In this document: positions 6,039 through 6,342 of the stretch, in pieces
Numbering within the stretch: the stretch's first letter is position 1
How the letters are laid out: each line of letters opens with the position of its first letter
From: Candidatus Jordarchaeia archaeon
GTDB lineage: Archaea; Asgardarchaeota; Jordiarchaeia; Jordiarchaeales; Freyrarchaeaceae
Length of the DNA stretch: 6,342 nucleotides
Assembly (NCBI GenBank): GCA_018383835.1
Contig: JAHAWR010000093.1
Location: 1-6,342 of the forward strand
Direction of reading: 5' to 3'
Program-made: the position numbers and the translations under genes
Notes under the pieces: model-generated
Databases searched by the model: none
What the model was told of the DNA's origin: nothing
Seen by the model: the letters and a program-made list of their open reading frames with translations, nothing else

Positions 6039-6145
6039 CATAGTACCTTTCAACTTACCTTTAAATAGAACATTAAACAACCACATAAGAACCTTCCCCT
6101 AAAAACTACGCCATAACACCTTTTTTCTAATTGGACGAAATCCTC

Positions 6146-6166
6146 CGGCAGCTGGCAGCCGGCAGC
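6146..6166 (+). repeat. Three tandem heptamers (YGGCAGC) near the mobile-element end
   Basis: CGGCAGC, TGGCAGC and CGGCAGC follow one another without a gap. A fourth GGCAG core recurs at 6228-6232 and the reverse complement GCTGC at 6200-6204. Arrays of short repeats at the ends are a known layout for IS607-family elements, where several TnpA dimers bind. Assignment as transposase sites is inferred from position. Confidence 0.5.
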
Positions 6167-6172
6167 ATCTTA

Positions 6173-6208
6173 TGAAGCGTCTTCAATCCGCATTCGCATG
6201 CTGCGATG
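6173..6208. repeat. Pair of short hairpins in the element end
   Basis: TGAAG-CGT-CTTCA occupies 6173-6185 (5-bp stem, 3-nt loop). TCGCA-TGC-TGCGA occupies 6194-6206; allowing one bulged base, its stem extends to GCAT/ATGC at about 6190-6208. They may be structural or transposase-binding features; no function is proven. Confidence 0.4.
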
Positions 6209-6211
6209 CCG

Positions 6212-6252
6212 TAGTCAGCAGTTTCTTGGCAGAAAGGTTTATATGCTGATTA
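6212..6252. promoter_or_regulatory. Transposase promoter with TATA box flanked by an inverted repeat
   Basis: TTTATAT (6238-6244), preceded by purine-rich AGAAAGG as a BRE, is 26-33 bp from ATG 6271, predicting a leaderless or near-leaderless transcript. TAGTCAGCA (6212-6220) and TGCTGATTA (6244-6252) are inverted copies with one mismatch, and the second copy touches the TATA box. Binding of a MerR-like transposase here would repress its own gene (inference). Confidence 0.5.
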
Positions 6253-6270
6253 GACTCCATAGTCTCTTTG

Positions 6271-6342
6271 ATGGAAGAAGAGCTCCTACGCCCTAGAGAT
6301 GCTGCTAAGATGTTGATATCGGTGAAGACGCTTTGGAAGTGG
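6271..6342 (+). CDS. tnpA: IS607-family serine transposase/resolvase TnpA, N-terminal fragment (runs off window)
   Basis: Seen: 24 codons, MEEELLRPRDAAKMLISVKT then LWKW, open to the window edge. Family knowledge: IS607-type TnpA begins with a MerR/excisionase-like helix-turn-helix of the form LLxxxEAAKLLGVSxxTLxRW, followed by a serine recombinase catalytic domain; it cuts and pastes the element without target duplication. The fragment matches the first half of that DNA-binding domain; the catalytic domain lies outside. Start ATG 6271 is placed by the upstream TATA box; no ribosome binding site is seen. In complete elements a tnpB gene (RNA-guided nuclease) usually follows. Another MerR-type regulator cannot be excluded from 24 residues, though the repeat-rich upstream region favours a transposable element. 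Confidence 0.7.
   Translation, partial: MEEELLRPRDAAKMLISVKTLWKW

Larger units (their letters stand above)
5985..6270. other. Intergenic region leading into a mobile element
   Basis: No convincing gene lies here. The left part (about 5985-6140) is A/T-rich and holds U-tracts that can end transcription of the membrane protein gene. From about 6141 the composition shifts to more G/C and the sequence becomes dense in short direct and inverted repeats up to the transposase start. The element end probably falls near this shift, but IS607-type elements lack terminal inverted repeats and target duplications, so no border can be read. Confidence 0.5.
6141..6342 (+). mobile_element. Probable end of an IS607-like (IS607/IS1535-type) element
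   Basis: Inferred from the TnpA-like start at 6271 plus the upstream array of heptamer repeats and hairpins and the local shift in base composition near 6141. The true left border is not determinable here, and the rest of the element lies beyond the window. Confidence 0.5.

Noticed and set aside
5943..6041. Leftward 32-codon micro-ORF starting MKKREKMMSEC, with a TATTTAAAG box about 23 bp upstream
   Set aside because: The TATA spacing is suggestive of a leaderless transcript, but the poly-A codons are just the reverse of the terminator T tracts, and it overlaps the end of the membrane protein gene without any recognisable motif.
5985..6270. CRISPR array or small structured RNA
   Set aside because: The repeats are only 7 bp, gapless and near a transposase start, and no regularly spaced 24-37 bp repeats or stable long stem is seen.

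Overview
The window looks archaeal, probably from a thermophilic or otherwise deep-branching member of the Thermoproteota or a related lineage. That placement is an inference. It rests on A/T-rich TATA-like boxes about 25 nt upstream of several starts (some giving near-leaderless transcripts), GTG and TTG starts, GGAGG/GAGGTG-type ribosome binding sites, and U-rich tracts in place of classical stem-loop terminators. No rRNA, tRNA or CRISPR array is visible.

Left part (1-3750). A gene for an asparagine-synthetase-like, ATP-dependent amidating enzyme reads leftward and runs off the left edge. It is divergent, across a short intergenic region of about 80 bp, from a tight rightward operon of three genes. 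These are an alkaline-phosphatase-superfamily phosphodiesterase/nucleotide pyrophosphatase-like protein, a family 2 glycosyltransferase (ATGA overlap, so translationally coupled) and a PHP-domain metallophosphoesterase (19 bp further on, TTG start behind a perfect GGAGG). The combination suggests building and trimming of a phosphate-linked sugar or lipid-sugar conjugate, but no substrate can be read from the sequence.

Middle (3757-5422). A leftward gene of unknown function converges on the operon. Its N-terminus carries a VDDAGVGDPVGG motif resembling the RNase HII active-site entry, and its C-terminus is strongly basic. Divergent from it is a glyceraldehyde-3-phosphate dehydrogenase of the class I (bacterial/eukaryotic) type, not the class II enzyme usual in archaea. 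Its promoter contains a perfect 14-bp palindrome and a second 14-bp inverted repeat, both candidate operators.

Right part (5423-6342). A small, unrecognised four-helix-type membrane protein with its own promoter is followed by U-rich terminator tracts and about 290 bp without a gene. The end of that gap is rich in short repeats and hairpins. It leads into the first 24 codons of a MerR-like helix-turn-helix protein matching the start of IS607-family serine transposases (TnpA), so the window ends just inside a mobile element.
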